Below, piece by piece: positions 8,644 through 17,363 of a DNA stretch of 64,000 bases. How positions within the stretch are numbered: position 1 is the first letter of the stretch; each line of letters opens with the position of its first letter. A model generated the notes under the pieces. That model searched no databases. It had not been told where the DNA came from and worked only from the letters and a program-made list of their open reading frames with translations. The position numbers were made by a program, and so were the translations under genes. This DNA comes from Terriglobales bacterium (lineage in GTDB: Bacteria; Acidobacteriota; Terriglobia; Terriglobales; Acidobacteriaceae): the NCBI GenBank assembly GCA_035487355.1, contig DATHMF010000030.1, positions 62,001-126,000 of the forward strand, in the 5' to 3' direction.

Positions 8644-11112
8644 ATGAGAGACAAATGGTTTATCAAATACTTCTTTGGTTGTTTGGTCCTGCTGGCAGGC
8701 GTGCTTGACGGGACGAGGGCCACGGCCCAGGGGTCTTCCGTGCTCAATGAGCGAGCGCCGAAGGTGATCCCGGGGCAGTACATCGTTGTCTTCAAGCCAG
8801 TCACTCGCCAGGCTGCCTCCAAACCAGGCACTGCCCGCCAGGACGTCCTGGCCGCGGAGGAAACCGTGAAGCGGCTCGGTGGCACAGTTGGATTCACGTA
8901 CACGTCGGCGGTGATCGGCTTCAGCGCCAAGTTGCCACCCCAGGCACTGGAAGCGGTCCGTACCCGGCCGGGCGTTGCCTATATCGAGGCTGACCAGGTT
9001 GTGTCGCTCAACACGGTCCAACCTCCCAACCCGCCGGGCTTCCCGCCCCTGGGTCTGGACCGGATCGATCGCCGGCTTCTCCCGCTGAACAATACCTACA
9101 CTTACAGCGAAACCGGCGCCGGTGTGCATGTGTATGTCATCGACAGCGGAATCTGGACTCCGCATACGGATTTTGGAGGGCGCGCCTCCGGGGTTTTCAC
9201 CGCGGTGATGGACGGCCATGGAACCGATGATTGCAACGGCCATGGCACTCACGTGGCTGGGATCATCGGTGGGACGACCAACGGTGTTGCGAAGCAGGTA
9301 ACTCTTCATGCCGTGCGTGTTACTGACTGCACTGCAAACGGAGCACTGGCAGACACTATTGCGGGCGTGGATTGGGTGACGATGAATGCAATCCACCCTG
9401 CGGTTGCCAACATGAGCCTGGGCACACCCTCATCGCCCACGCTGGATACGGCCGTAAAAAACTCCATCGCGATGGGTATCACCTACGTAGTGGCGGCAGG
9501 GAATCAAAATGACGACGCCTGTTTCTACTCGCCGGCCGAAGTGCCGGCAGCCATCACCGTAGGCGCCACCAATCCCATCGACGACTCACGCGACGCTAAT
9601 TCGAATTTCGGCACGTGCCTCAAATTGTTCGCTCCGGGGATGCAGATCGAATCAGCGATGCCCGATGGCGTTGCGGTGCATCCGGGTTGCATTCTGGGTT
9701 CGAACACACCGGGGTCCCGGACACAGAGTTGCTCCGGCACGTCGGTGGCGTCGCCGCATGTCGCTGGCGTGGCGGCACGCTACCTCGAGACTCACATGGC
9801 GGCCACCCCGGCAGCCGTGTGGACTGCCATCCACGCCGCTGACGACGTCTTTGGGGTGACCCCGATGTGGCCGGGCGTCGGCTTTCCGGGAGCAGGCTCG
9901 CCTAACGAGTTGCTGCACTATGGGTCGCTGAACGACGGACTCAACGACGGCGACCCGCACTTGACCACTGTCGAGGGAGTACACTACGACTTCCAGAGCG
10001 CGGGAGAGTTCGTCTCTCTGCGCGATTCTGACGGGCTGGAAATCCAGACGCGCCAGACACCCGTCCCCACAGCATCCGTTGTGGGCCCCAATGCTCACAC
10101 TGGACTCACGACGTGCGTGAGCCTCAACACCGCTGTTGCGGCGCATGTAGGTAAACATCGGGTCAGCTACGAACCCAACCTCAGCGGCGTGCCTGATCCC
10201 AGCGGTCTCCAACTCCGCGTGGATGGCACTTTGACGACACTTGGCCCGAACGGGCTCGACTTTGGAGACGGCAGTCGCATCGTGAGCACTGCAGCCCCCG
10301 GCGGTCTTGAGTTTGATTTCCCGGACGAAACTGCTCTCGTCGTGACGCCGGGCTGGTGGGCTCCACAGGGCAGGTGGTACCTCAACGTGGACGTATCCCA
10401 TACCCGGGCCTTGGAGGGAATCCTGGGCGCCATTCCGCAGAGCAGTTGGTTACCGGCACTGCCGGATGGTTCATCCATGGGGCCAATGCCAGGCCCGTTA
10501 CATGATCGCTTCGTTGACCTCTACCAGAAGTTCGCTGATGCATGGCGCGTAACCGACAAAACCAGCCTGTTCGACTACGCGTCGGGCACCTCAACCGGCA
10601 CGTTCACCATGAGCAACTGGCCACCGGAGAACCCGCCGTGCACCATCCCGCACACGAGACCAATCCGGCCCGCCAGCCGTCTGATCGCGCAACGGGCTTG
10701 CCGCGCAATCAGGGACGAGAACACGCATGCCAACTGCGTCTTCGACGTGATTGTCACCGGCAACCCTGGCTTTGCTAAGACCTACCTGCTGAGCCAGCGG
10801 ATCAAAACCGGCTCGACCACGACTACCGTGACCGATGACAGGGATCCCACGAGGATCGAAGAACCCGTGACGTTCACCGCGACCGTGACGGCAGGCAAAG
10901 GCGTTCCGACTGGGGCGGTGCAGTTCACACTCGACGGCTACAAGATAGGTAGGCCGCTCCGGCTTGACTCGAAAGGTCAGGCAATATGGAAGACGAGCAG
11001 CCTGAAGCCCGGGAAGCATAAGGTGACGGCCAGCTACATCCCCAGCCTGGGTAGCGTGTTTCTGCCGAGCACGAGTCCGGACGAGGAACATACGGTCAGA
11101 GGTGAGGACTAG
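8644..11112 (+). CDS. Secreted subtilase (S8 peptidase) with propeptide, VWD-like and Ig-like domains
   Basis: 822 residues; AAGGAG lies five bases before the ATG. Domains in order: signal peptide (1-29), an I9-type inhibitor propeptide (about 40-122), an S8 catalytic domain (about 150-400) with D167 (VIDSG), H200 (NGHGTHVAG), oxyanion N287 (AAGN) and S367 (SGTSVASPH), a von Willebrand D-like segment beginning DGDPHLTTVEG (about 435-640), and a C-terminal bacterial Ig-like domain (about 725-815; TFTATVTAGKGVPTGAVQF). The catalytic centre is complete, so this should be an active extracellular protease, with the C-terminal modules binding matrix or substrate. The subtilase-VWD-Ig combination is uncommon. 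A Thr/Pro-rich linker separates VWD and Ig-like parts. It is probably transcribed alone. Confidence 0.9.
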   Translation: MRDKWFIKYFFGCLVLLAGVLDGTRATAQGSSVLNERAPKVIPGQYIVVFKPVTRQAASKPGTARQDVLAAEETVKRLGGTVGFTYTSAVIGFSAKLPPQALEAVRTRPGVAYIEADQVVSLNTVQPPNPPGFPPLGLDRIDRRLLPLNNTYTYSETGAGVHVYVIDSGIWTPHTDFGGRASGVFTAVMDGHGTDDCNGHGTHVAGIIGGTTNGVAKQVTLHAVRVTDCTANGALADTIAGVDWVTMNAIHPAVANMSLGTPSSPTLDTAVKNSIAMGITYVVAAGNQNDDACFYSPAEVPAAITVGATNPIDDSRDANSNFGTCLKLFAPGMQIESAMPDGVAVHPGCILGSNTPGSRTQSCSGTSVASPHVAGVAARYLETHMAATPAAVWTAIHAADDVFGVTPMWPGVGFPGAGSPNELLHYGSLNDGLNDGDPHLTTVEGVHYDFQSAGEFVSLRDSDGLEIQTRQTPVPTASVVGPNAHTGLTTCVSLNTAVAAHVGKHRVSYEPNLSGVPDPSGLQLRVDGTLTTLGPNGLDFGDGSRIVSTAAPGGLEFDFPDETALVVTPGWWAPQGRWYLNVDVSHTRALEGILGAIPQSSWLPALPDGSSMGPMPGPLHDRFVDLYQKFADAWRVTDKTSLFDYASGTSTGTFTMSNWPPENPPCTIPHTRPIRPASRLIAQRACRAIRDENTHANCVFDVIVTGNPGFAKTYLLSQRIKTGSTTTTVTDDRDPTRIEEPVTFTATVTAGKGVPTGAVQFTLDGYKIGRPLRLDSKGQAIWKTSSLKPGKHKVTASYIPSLGSVFLPSTSPDEEHTVRGED

Positions 11113-11226
11113 TGAAGTTGCGGTAGAACAGCGGCCGAACCGGTCTTCCCGCAATTTGGCGAAGACCGGTTCAGTCGCCCGCAAATCTCTCCAGATTCTT
11201 GATCCGGGCCGCGGCTGGCATCCGCG

Positions 11227-11256
11227 TTACCTTCTAATAACTAAAGACGGTATAAT
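11227..11256 (+). promoter_or_regulatory. Candidate sigma70-type promoter for the TPR gene
   Basis: TATAAT at 11251-11256 matches the -10 consensus exactly, and TTACCT at 11227-11232 is a fair -35 at 18 bp. Transcription would begin near 11263, just before GTG 11266, implying a leaderless or very short-leader mRNA if that start is right. Confidence 0.4.
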
Positions 11257-11265
11257 CTCCTCGCC

Positions 11266-12195
11266 GTGGGTAGACACACTAACGAGCCGTGGATTGCGCA
11301 GGAGGCGTGCCGCCATCAGCAGCGCGTGGGCAGGCCGCGTTATATCTTTGGCATCCTCACTGCCGTTGTCGTACTCGTGCTTTTTTACGCAGCGCAAGCC
11401 GCACCGCAAACTTCAGCAGCCGGGAATAAGCCCGGCAGCTCTTCACCGCCACAGCCGCAAGCAACACCAAGACGTCCTCCCCAGGCCAGGACGCAGAAAG
11501 AATACAGCGATTACAACGCAGCCCACGCTGTAAATGGAGGGCCTGCCGCGGAAAAGGCCGCCGATGATTTTGCCGCCGAACATCCCGACAGCGAGTTGCG
11601 GGTGTATTTGTATTCCAAAGCCATGCACGAGTACCAGAATGAAAATAATCCCGGCAAACTGCTGGCCATAGCAGAGAAGGTCCTGGCGTTGGATCCCGAT
11701 AACTCCATCGCGCTGGTGCTTACTGCCTCTGTGCTCGCAGATAGCTTGAGTGATACTGACCTGGACCGCGAGCAGAAGATCGCTGAGATCAAGAACAAAT
11801 CCACGCACGCGCTGGAGACCGTGGATACCGCGTTTGTTCCGCCGCAGGGCGCGACCCCGGAACAGATTGACGCCTATAAGAGCACGCTGCGCTCCATGGC
11901 ACACTCCGCCTTGGGCATCATGGAACTGAAGAGCGGGGCTGATGCCGCCGCGGAAAAGGACTTGCAAGCCGCCGCCGACCTGAATAAAACCGAGCCTGAT
12001 CCTTATGTCTGGTATCACCTCGCGCTCGCCCAGGACCATCAGAAAAAATACGTTGAGGCGCTGGCTTCGATCAATCAGGCATTGCAGCATACATCCACAA
12101 ATCCTGAGCTGGAGCGGTTGGCGCGGGGTGAACGGGAACGGCTGCTTAAGCTTACCGCCACACCTGCAGTCCCTCAAAAGCCAATCACCAAGTGA
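11266..12195 (+). CDS. Membrane-anchored TPR-repeat protein
   Basis: 309 residues from GTG 11266. A single transmembrane or uncleaved signal segment (about 27-44) follows a basic N terminus, then a Pro/Gln/Ser-rich linker. After it come helical repeats of TPR type: LYSKAMHEYQNENNPGKLLAIAEKVLALDP, and near the end YHLALAQDHQKKYVEALASINQAL. TPR proteins mediate protein contacts; the partner is unknown. No ribosome site is visible at the GTG, and a start further in is possible but would cut the membrane segment. The haem-HAMP gene follows 79 bases on and could be co-transcribed. Confidence 0.7.
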   Translation: MGRHTNEPWIAQEACRHQQRVGRPRYIFGILTAVVVLVLFYAAQAAPQTSAAGNKPGSSSPPQPQATPRRPPQARTQKEYSDYNAAHAVNGGPAAEKAADDFAAEHPDSELRVYLYSKAMHEYQNENNPGKLLAIAEKVLALDPDNSIALVLTASVLADSLSDTDLDREQKIAEIKNKSTHALETVDTAFVPPQGATPEQIDAYKSTLRSMAHSALGIMELKSGADAAAEKDLQAAADLNKTEPDPYVWYHLALAQDHQKKYVEALASINQALQHTSTNPELERLARGERERLLKLTATPAVPQKPITK

Positions 12196-12274
12196 ACTCT
12201 CCACAATAGAGGGAAACTGTTCTGACCAGATGCCCTCGTGTACCATGAATGATCATTGATTAGCGGGGGGCCGC

Positions 12275-13150
12275 TTGAAATTACTGTTCAAGTTCAACCT
12301 GATTTTTATTGCATTGTTCGGAGCAGGTCTGTTGCTGATTTCGCATCTGGCATACCAGTTCCTTGCGAACAATGCGCGCAACGAGATTGTGCAACAGGCG
12401 GCGCTCATGATGGAAAGCGCGCGGGCCACGCGCGACTACACGTCAAGGGAGCTGAAGCCGCTGCTGCTGAAAGATCCTGATACTGAGACGACCTTTCTGC
12501 CGCAGACCGTCCCAGCCTACAGCGCTACGGTCACCTTTGAGCGGCTGCGCAAGACTTATCCGGAGTACGGATACAAGGAGGCAGCGCTCAATCCAACCAA
12601 TCTGCGCGACCGGGCGGCGGACTGGGAAGCAGACGTCATCAACGTCTTCAGAAATCATCCCGAACAAAAAGAGATTATTGCCGAGCGCGACACGCCTACA
12701 GGAAGGTTCTTGTACCTGGCGCATCCCATCAGCGCCGACCCGCCGTGCCTCTCGTGTCACAGTGTCCCGGAGGCGGCCCCTGACCCGATGATCGCCGCCT
12801 ATGGCCGCAATAACGGCTTTGGCTGGAAGCCCAATGAAGTGATCGCCGCGCAAATCGTTTCAGTTCCGATGTCCCTCCCGGTCAAAAATGCCGACCAGGC
12901 ATTCCGCAATCTCGTGATCTATTTCGCCGCGATCTTTTTTCTTTCGGTGGTTGTGATTGACGCAGCGTTGTATGTCATCGTCATCCGGCCGCTGCGCAAG
13001 CTGTCGAAGGCGGCCAATCTTATCAGCCAGGGAAATCTTGAGGTGCCTGAGCTGGCGGTAAAAGGCAAAGACGAGATTGCAGCGACCGCGGCTTCTTTTA
13101 ACCGGCTGTACTTAAGCCTGAAAAAAGCCGCCAAAATGCTGAACGGATGA
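12275..13150 (+). CDS. Tll0287-like (DUF3365) haem-binding sensor domain with HAMP
   Basis: 291 residues, TTG start with a weak GGGGGG region upstream. The N-terminal transmembrane helix (about 7-28) and a second near 213-235 bracket a periplasmic Tll0287/DUF3365 domain carrying a single c-type haem motif, CLSCH, near residue 158. A HAMP linker follows (RPLRKLSKAANLISQGNL) and the protein then ends with a short helix. Such domains normally sit on histidine kinases, cyclases or chemoreceptors as redox or gas sensors. Here no output domain is present, so signalling would need a separate partner. The convergent Ser/Thr kinase ends 11 bases away but is not an obvious operon partner. Confidence 0.8.
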   Translation: MKLLFKFNLIFIALFGAGLLLISHLAYQFLANNARNEIVQQAALMMESARATRDYTSRELKPLLLKDPDTETTFLPQTVPAYSATVTFERLRKTYPEYGYKEAALNPTNLRDRAADWEADVINVFRNHPEQKEIIAERDTPTGRFLYLAHPISADPPCLSCHSVPEAAPDPMIAAYGRNNGFGWKPNEVIAAQIVSVPMSLPVKNADQAFRNLVIYFAAIFFLSVVVIDAALYVIVIRPLRKLSKAANLISQGNLEVPELAVKGKDEIAATAASFNRLYLSLKKAAKMLNG

Positions 13151-13161
13151 AGTGCGGCACT

Positions 13162-14601
13162 CTAGTCGTGACGGGTATGCTGTGAGGCGAGAAACTCTTT
13201 CCGATCTTTGGGCGATTCGATCTCCTCGGCCAGGGTCTTATAAAGATCTTGCAAGTTGCTATGCCGGCTGGCGGCGCGTTGCACCACAATCTTGGCAATC
13301 GGGCCGATATAAGCGGCGAGCTTGCGGGTAATGCGAACAAGTGTCTCAGGACTGAAGGCAGTGGAGGCCGTCGGCGTTGATCGGCTGACCGGTGGCGCTG
13401 GGGCAACCCGTTTTGACGATGGTGGAGTGGCCACTCCCGATGCCGCCACTCCCGATGCCACCACTGGCATGGCCGGCGAGCTGTGTGCGCCTTTGACCGC
13501 GACGAATTGCTGAAGTTGAGTTGTATTGAGGCCGGTGTTCCTGAGCGCCGAAAGGAAATCTTCTGCGGATTGAAAGCGGTCGTCCGGATTCTTGGCCAGC
13601 GCTTTCAGAACGATATCGGAAAGCTTTGCGGGAATGTTTGTATTCACGACCGAAGGCGCGGTGGGTTGTTGCTGAAGATGGCCGGTCATGATCGTATATT
13701 GGGATTCGCCGTCAATCGGCACCTTGCCGGTGAGCGACTCGTAGAGGGTTGCCCCGAGTGAATATAAATCTGACCTTGCGTCTACTTTCTTGGCCATCAC
13801 TTGCTCAGGGGACATATAGTGCAGCGATCCCATGACCCAACCCGGCGCGGTGAGTCCGGGATGGAAGGAGTCGAGGGCGAGTCCGAAATCAAGCAGCTTG
13901 ACCCGGTTGTTGGCGGTAAGCATGATGTTGGAAGGCTTGATATCGCGATGAATGACGCCTTGCGCGTGCGCATAGGTAAGCGCAACAAGAACCTGGGAGA
14001 TGTAATCAATACTTTGGCTGAGGTTGAGCCCCGACCGGCGAAGCCTGGCATCGAGCGTCTCGCCTTCCACGAACTCCATGACCATCAGCAGATGCTCTCC
14101 CTGGCGAAACGCGGTGTGCAGCCCGGCGATATTGGGGTGGCTCAGACTGGCCAGCACCCTGATCTCGCGTGCGAACCGTTCGGATGACTCAGGACTGCCG
14201 GCACGAAGCACCTTCAAAGCTTCAACGCGGTGAGAGATGTTATGCCTGACTTTGTAAACCTCTCCGATGCCGCCCGCCCCCAAAGCGCCGATGACTTCGT
14301 AGTCTCCTACGTGATCTCCAACCGTCAGGCCCATTACGTTTCTGGGAGTGAGTCCCCGGCGTCCTGAAGAAGCTTGCGGGTCGGCAACGGTTTCTCGCTT
14401 TGCTTCGCCAAGTGGTTCAAAGAAATCTTTGGTTGATTTGTTGGCGGAGTTCAGGAGGGCTTCTATCTCTTTCCGCATTTCAATATCTGTACCGCAACTC
14501 TGATCGAGGAATGCAGCTCGAGCCCCAGGATCCAATTCGAGAGTTGCGAGAAAAATAGCCTCGATTTGTTTCGCGCGATCCGATGAGGGAACAGTGGGCA
14601 C
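13162..14601 (-). CDS. Soluble Ser/Thr protein kinase (Hanks type)
   Basis: 479 residues. An N-terminal segment (1-95) of the type often preceding acidobacterial kinases is followed by a complete kinase domain (about 101-360): glycine loop GAGGIGEVY (108-116), ATP lysine K130, HRDIKPSN (218-225, catalytic D220), DFG (238-240) and SPE (264-266). There is no transmembrane helix, so the kinase is cytosolic, unlike PknB-type receptors. A Pro/Ala/Ser-rich linker (370-420) leads to a conserved C-terminal helical block with AAYIGPIAKIVVQRAA. That block recurs at the tail of other bacterial kinases. Substrates are unknown. The gene is convergent with the haem-HAMP gene. Confidence 0.9.
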   Translation of the reverse strand: MPTVPSSDRAKQIEAIFLATLELDPGARAAFLDQSCGTDIEMRKEIEALLNSANKSTKDFFEPLGEAKRETVADPQASSGRRGLTPRNVMGLTVGDHVGDYEVIGALGAGGIGEVYKVRHNISHRVEALKVLRAGSPESSERFAREIRVLASLSHPNIAGLHTAFRQGEHLLMVMEFVEGETLDARLRRSGLNLSQSIDYISQVLVALTYAHAQGVIHRDIKPSNIMLTANNRVKLLDFGLALDSFHPGLTAPGWVMGSLHYMSPEQVMAKKVDARSDLYSLGATLYESLTGKVPIDGESQYTIMTGHLQQQPTAPSVVNTNIPAKLSDIVLKALAKNPDDRFQSAEDFLSALRNTGLNTTQLQQFVAVKGAHSSPAMPVVASGVAASGVATPPSSKRVAPAPPVSRSTPTASTAFSPETLVRITRKLAAYIGPIAKIVVQRAASRHSNLQDLYKTLAEEIESPKDRKEFLASQHTRHD

Positions 14602-14926
14602 GAGCTTCTAGTACACCTCGCGTGAGTTCGTGATGCAGACAGGCCTGACTATCTTGAGGTTCCTAGTCTAATGCGGTTTTGACCCAAGGCACAAGCACCA
14701 GCTCCCGCCAAATCGTCGCGCCTTTTGAACTTGGTCTCCGGTGGCTACCAAAAACTTCGGTTTGAATGAAAACATTGAATTTACGAGTTCGGCCTTGTAG
14801 GCTGTCAGGGTCCATGGCAACTCTCTTCATGGTGATGTTCTCCACCTTTCCAAACTCGTTGTGCTCCCGCGCTGCCAGCGCGCCATTCTTCGCAACCGGT
14901 TTTGACCGCGCCGAGAAGGATGGCAA
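14602..14926. other. Intergenic region between divergent genes
   Basis: 325 bases between the kinase start and the sugar-binding-like gene. A minus-strand frame runs through it (stop at 14663) but overlaps the next gene by more than 150 bases and has no recognisable content, so I do not call it. AAGGA at 14916-14920 is the ribosome site of the next gene. Confidence 0.4.
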
Positions 14927-15838
14927 GTGAGCATGAAGCAGCTTAGGTTCCTGCTTAGCCTGGTGAGCAGCGAGAGCGAATACCAGCGCGACCAGGCGCT
15001 GCAGGCAGAAAGAGTCGCCAAGCGCCTGGGGATTGCGCTGCAGGTCGTTTATGCCGAACGCGATGCGATCACCCAGAGTCAGCAATTGCTCAGCGTGATT
15101 CAGTCAAAAACTGCCCACAAGCCCGATGCAATCATCTTTGAGCCGGTGAGCGAAACCGGCATGCCAACCGTGGCGCGATCCGCCGTCGAAGTAGGAATCG
15201 GTTGGGGCATTCTTAACCTTCAGCCGGCATACCTGGCCGAGCTGCGAACATCCGACTCCTCCATGGCTTTTGGTATTGGAGCTGACCATTCTGAGATTGG
15301 CCGGATTCAGGGCAGGCAATTGGCCAAGGTGCTTCCACAAGGTGGTGAAGTGCTCCTGATTCAGGGTCCTTCGGATAACGTTGCGGCACAGCAGCGTACG
15401 CAAGGCCTGCAGGAAACGAAGCCCGGCAACATTAAACTAAAGCAACTCAAAAGCAAATGGACTGAACAAGGCGCGTACCAATCCGTAGCTGCGTTCCTTA
15501 GCCTCTCCACCTCTCACGACAGCAATATCCAGTGCGTCGTCGCACACAATGATCCAATGGCGCTGGGCGCGAAGCGGGCCTTTGCAGAACGGACCGCGGG
15601 CGATGAGCGGACCCGTTGGCTCCAGCTCCCATTCCTGGGTTGCGACGGATTGCCTGAAAGCGGGCGCGCCTGGGTCCCAATCAGAGAGCTCACGGCGACT
15701 GTGGTCGTTCCCCCCAACGCCCCGCTTGCGATCGAAACCTTCGTGGATGCGCTCACGACTGGTAAACGGCCGAGAGAATATTCTCTGACCGTATCAAAGT
15801 CTTTTCCTGATATCTCGCTATTGAAGCAAGCCGGGTGA
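14927..15838 (+). CDS. Periplasmic-binding-protein-fold (Peripla_BP_4/LacI-like) sugar-binding protein without signal peptide
   Basis: 303 residues from GTG 14927, chosen because AAGGA lies six bases upstream; ATG 14933 would be 12 bases away. The fold is a type I periplasmic binding protein: an N-terminal LRFLLSLVSSESEYQRDQ strand, a PDAIIFEPVSETGM segment, then VVAHNDPMALGAKRAF and an LPFLGCDG hinge, as in ribose-binding proteins and LacI effector domains. There is no signal peptide, lipobox or DNA-binding head, so it is either a cytosolic sensor or a protein that lost its export signal. No transporter genes are adjacent. Confidence 0.7.
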   Translation: MSMKQLRFLLSLVSSESEYQRDQALQAERVAKRLGIALQVVYAERDAITQSQQLLSVIQSKTAHKPDAIIFEPVSETGMPTVARSAVEVGIGWGILNLQPAYLAELRTSDSSMAFGIGADHSEIGRIQGRQLAKVLPQGGEVLLIQGPSDNVAAQQRTQGLQETKPGNIKLKQLKSKWTEQGAYQSVAAFLSLSTSHDSNIQCVVAHNDPMALGAKRAFAERTAGDERTRWLQLPFLGCDGLPESGRAWVPIRELTATVVVPPNAPLAIETFVDALTTGKRPREYSLTVSKSFPDISLLKQAG

Positions 15839-15861
15839 AGCAAGCCGGGCGTTCTTGAGGC

Positions 15862-16245
15862 TTATCCGCCTCTGCCCCGGAACTGGATGATTCTCCGGCG
15901 GTCGCGTTTCGATGGCCGGCCTGCGGGTAACTCTTCAAACTGCTTCATCGCCTTACGCTCAGCTGCCACCTTCAGGCGCAACTCCCGGCTCGCTTCGGTC
16001 TCACGGTAGAGCGTTTGCGCAACCGAGGCTGGGCCGCGCACCTCGCTGAGAAGCAAGACCTCCACCTGAAAGTCGCCGCCATCGTTGGTCACCCGCAACT
16101 GGTCCCCGATCCGGACGTCGCGCGCAGGCTTGGCCGGCTGCCCGTTGGATTGAATCCTGCCGAGTTCACAGGCGCGTGCGGCCAAGGCCCGCGTCTTGAA
16201 GAACCTGGCCGCCCAAAGCCACTTGTCCATTCGCACGGAGGTCAT
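15862..16245 (-). CDS. hslR: S4-domain RNA-binding protein, Hsp15 (HslR)-like
   Basis: 127 residues. An S4 RNA-binding domain covers the first 60 residues: MDKWLWAARFFKTRALAARAC, then GRIQSNGQPAKPARDVRIGDQLRV. A basic tail follows that ends in arginine and glycine. Hsp15 binds free 50S subunits with stalled nascent chains and helps recycle them after heat shock. Length and domain order match the family. M1 or M6 could be the start; five residues change nothing. It is convergent with the preceding gene and divergent from the EamA exporter gene. Confidence 0.85.
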   Translation of the reverse strand: MTSVRMDKWLWAARFFKTRALAARACELGRIQSNGQPAKPARDVRIGDQLRVTNDGGDFQVEVLLLSEVRGPASVAQTLYRETEASRELRLKVAAERKAMKQFEELPAGRPSKRDRRRIIQFRGRGG

Positions 16246-16393
16246 GATCTATTTTCCTATATGAATGAGATTTCAGGGGCATCGGTGGCAACCTCATCAA
16301 CCGGGTCCAACCTGCGGCTTAAACTGCATCGAATCACCTCGCAGCTAATCTAATCGGGATGCGGCGGCAGTGGCTCGCCGCACATAATCTGCT

Positions 16394-17350
16394 ATGGAAA
16401 GCAATACACATCGCCCGAGATGGAAGACCTTGCTGGCTTTCGCGATTATCTATTTTGTGTGGGGATCCACATTTCTCGCAATTCGTGTTGGCGTCCGCGA
16501 AGTTCCACCGCTTATTCTGGCGGCGATGCGTTTCCTGGTTGCCGGACTCGTTCTTTACGGCTGGATGATCGCGCGCGGCGAACGCTCACCGAACGCGCGC
16601 CAATGGATGGCAGCATCGTTAATCTCGATCCTGATCTTCGTCCTCGACTACGGACTGTTGTTCTGGGCCGAGCAGCGCGTGCCTTCGGGCATTGCCGCGG
16701 TCATGTTGGCCACGATCCCGGTGTTTATGGCGCTGTCAGAGATCATTTTCCTGCGCACCCAGAGGCTCACCTTCCGCCTGGCCCTGGCGCTCTTGATCGG
16801 GATTGGCGGAGTGGCAGTGCTGGTGAGCCGCTCGTTGAATCTTGGCGGGACGCCGGTTGACAGCGTGGGCGCCGTGGCGCTGATCGTGGCATCCATGAGC
16901 TGGTCGGTATCGTCGGTGTTTGCGCGCAAGCTGCCGCTGCCGGATTCCAAAGTCATGAGCTCGGGAGCGCAGATGCTCGCCGGTGGAGTATTTCTCACTC
17001 TCACAGCAGCCGCGCTCGGTGAATTTCGTAACTTCCATCCGTCGGTCGTCTCACGCGGAGCGTGGCTTGCGTTGCTCTACCTGATTGTCGCTGGCTCCAT
17101 CATCGGCTTCACCGCCTACGTGTGGCTGATTCATCATGAATCGCCGACCAAAGTCGGGACCTACGCATATGTGAATCCGGTTGTGGCCGTGCTGGTTGGT
17201 TATTTCCTGGGCGGCGAAGCGCTTGGCCTGAGAACCATTCTGGGAACGGTGTTTGTGCTGATCAGCGTGCTGGTAATCACCACGACGCCAGCGAAGAAGC
17301 CGTTAGCGACAGTGCCTGTGGAAGACACGGCTGAAGCCGTGGAGTCCTAG
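16394..17350 (+). CDS. EamA/DMT-superfamily exporter (YedA-like)
   Basis: 318 residues, ten predicted transmembrane helices in two EamA repeats. IIYFVWGSTFLAIRVGV near the N terminus and the second-repeat segment PTKVGTYAYVNPVVAVLVGYFLGGE are typical of the YedA/RhtA branch of drug/metabolite exporters. Such proteins export amino acids or small metabolites across the inner membrane; the substrate cannot be fixed here. The tail ends with a short polar stretch. It appears monocistronic and convergent with the ketoacyl synthase gene. Confidence 0.9.
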   Translation: MESNTHRPRWKTLLAFAIIYFVWGSTFLAIRVGVREVPPLILAAMRFLVAGLVLYGWMIARGERSPNARQWMAASLISILIFVLDYGLLFWAEQRVPSGIAAVMLATIPVFMALSEIIFLRTQRLTFRLALALLIGIGGVAVLVSRSLNLGGTPVDSVGAVALIVASMSWSVSSVFARKLPLPDSKVMSSGAQMLAGGVFLTLTAAALGEFRNFHPSVVSRGAWLALLYLIVAGSIIGFTAYVWLIHHESPTKVGTYAYVNPVVAVLVGYFLGGEALGLRTILGTVFVLISVLVITTTPAKKPLATVPVEDTAEAVES

Positions 17351-17363
17351 AGCTAAACAACTT

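Noticed and set aside
11102..11533. 143-codon plus frame overlapping the TPR gene
   Set aside because: Out of frame with a clear TPR protein; translation is low-complexity and without family character.
14663..15085. 140-codon minus frame before the sugar-binding-like gene
   Set aside because: Overlaps that well-supported gene by more than 150 bases and shows no family features.
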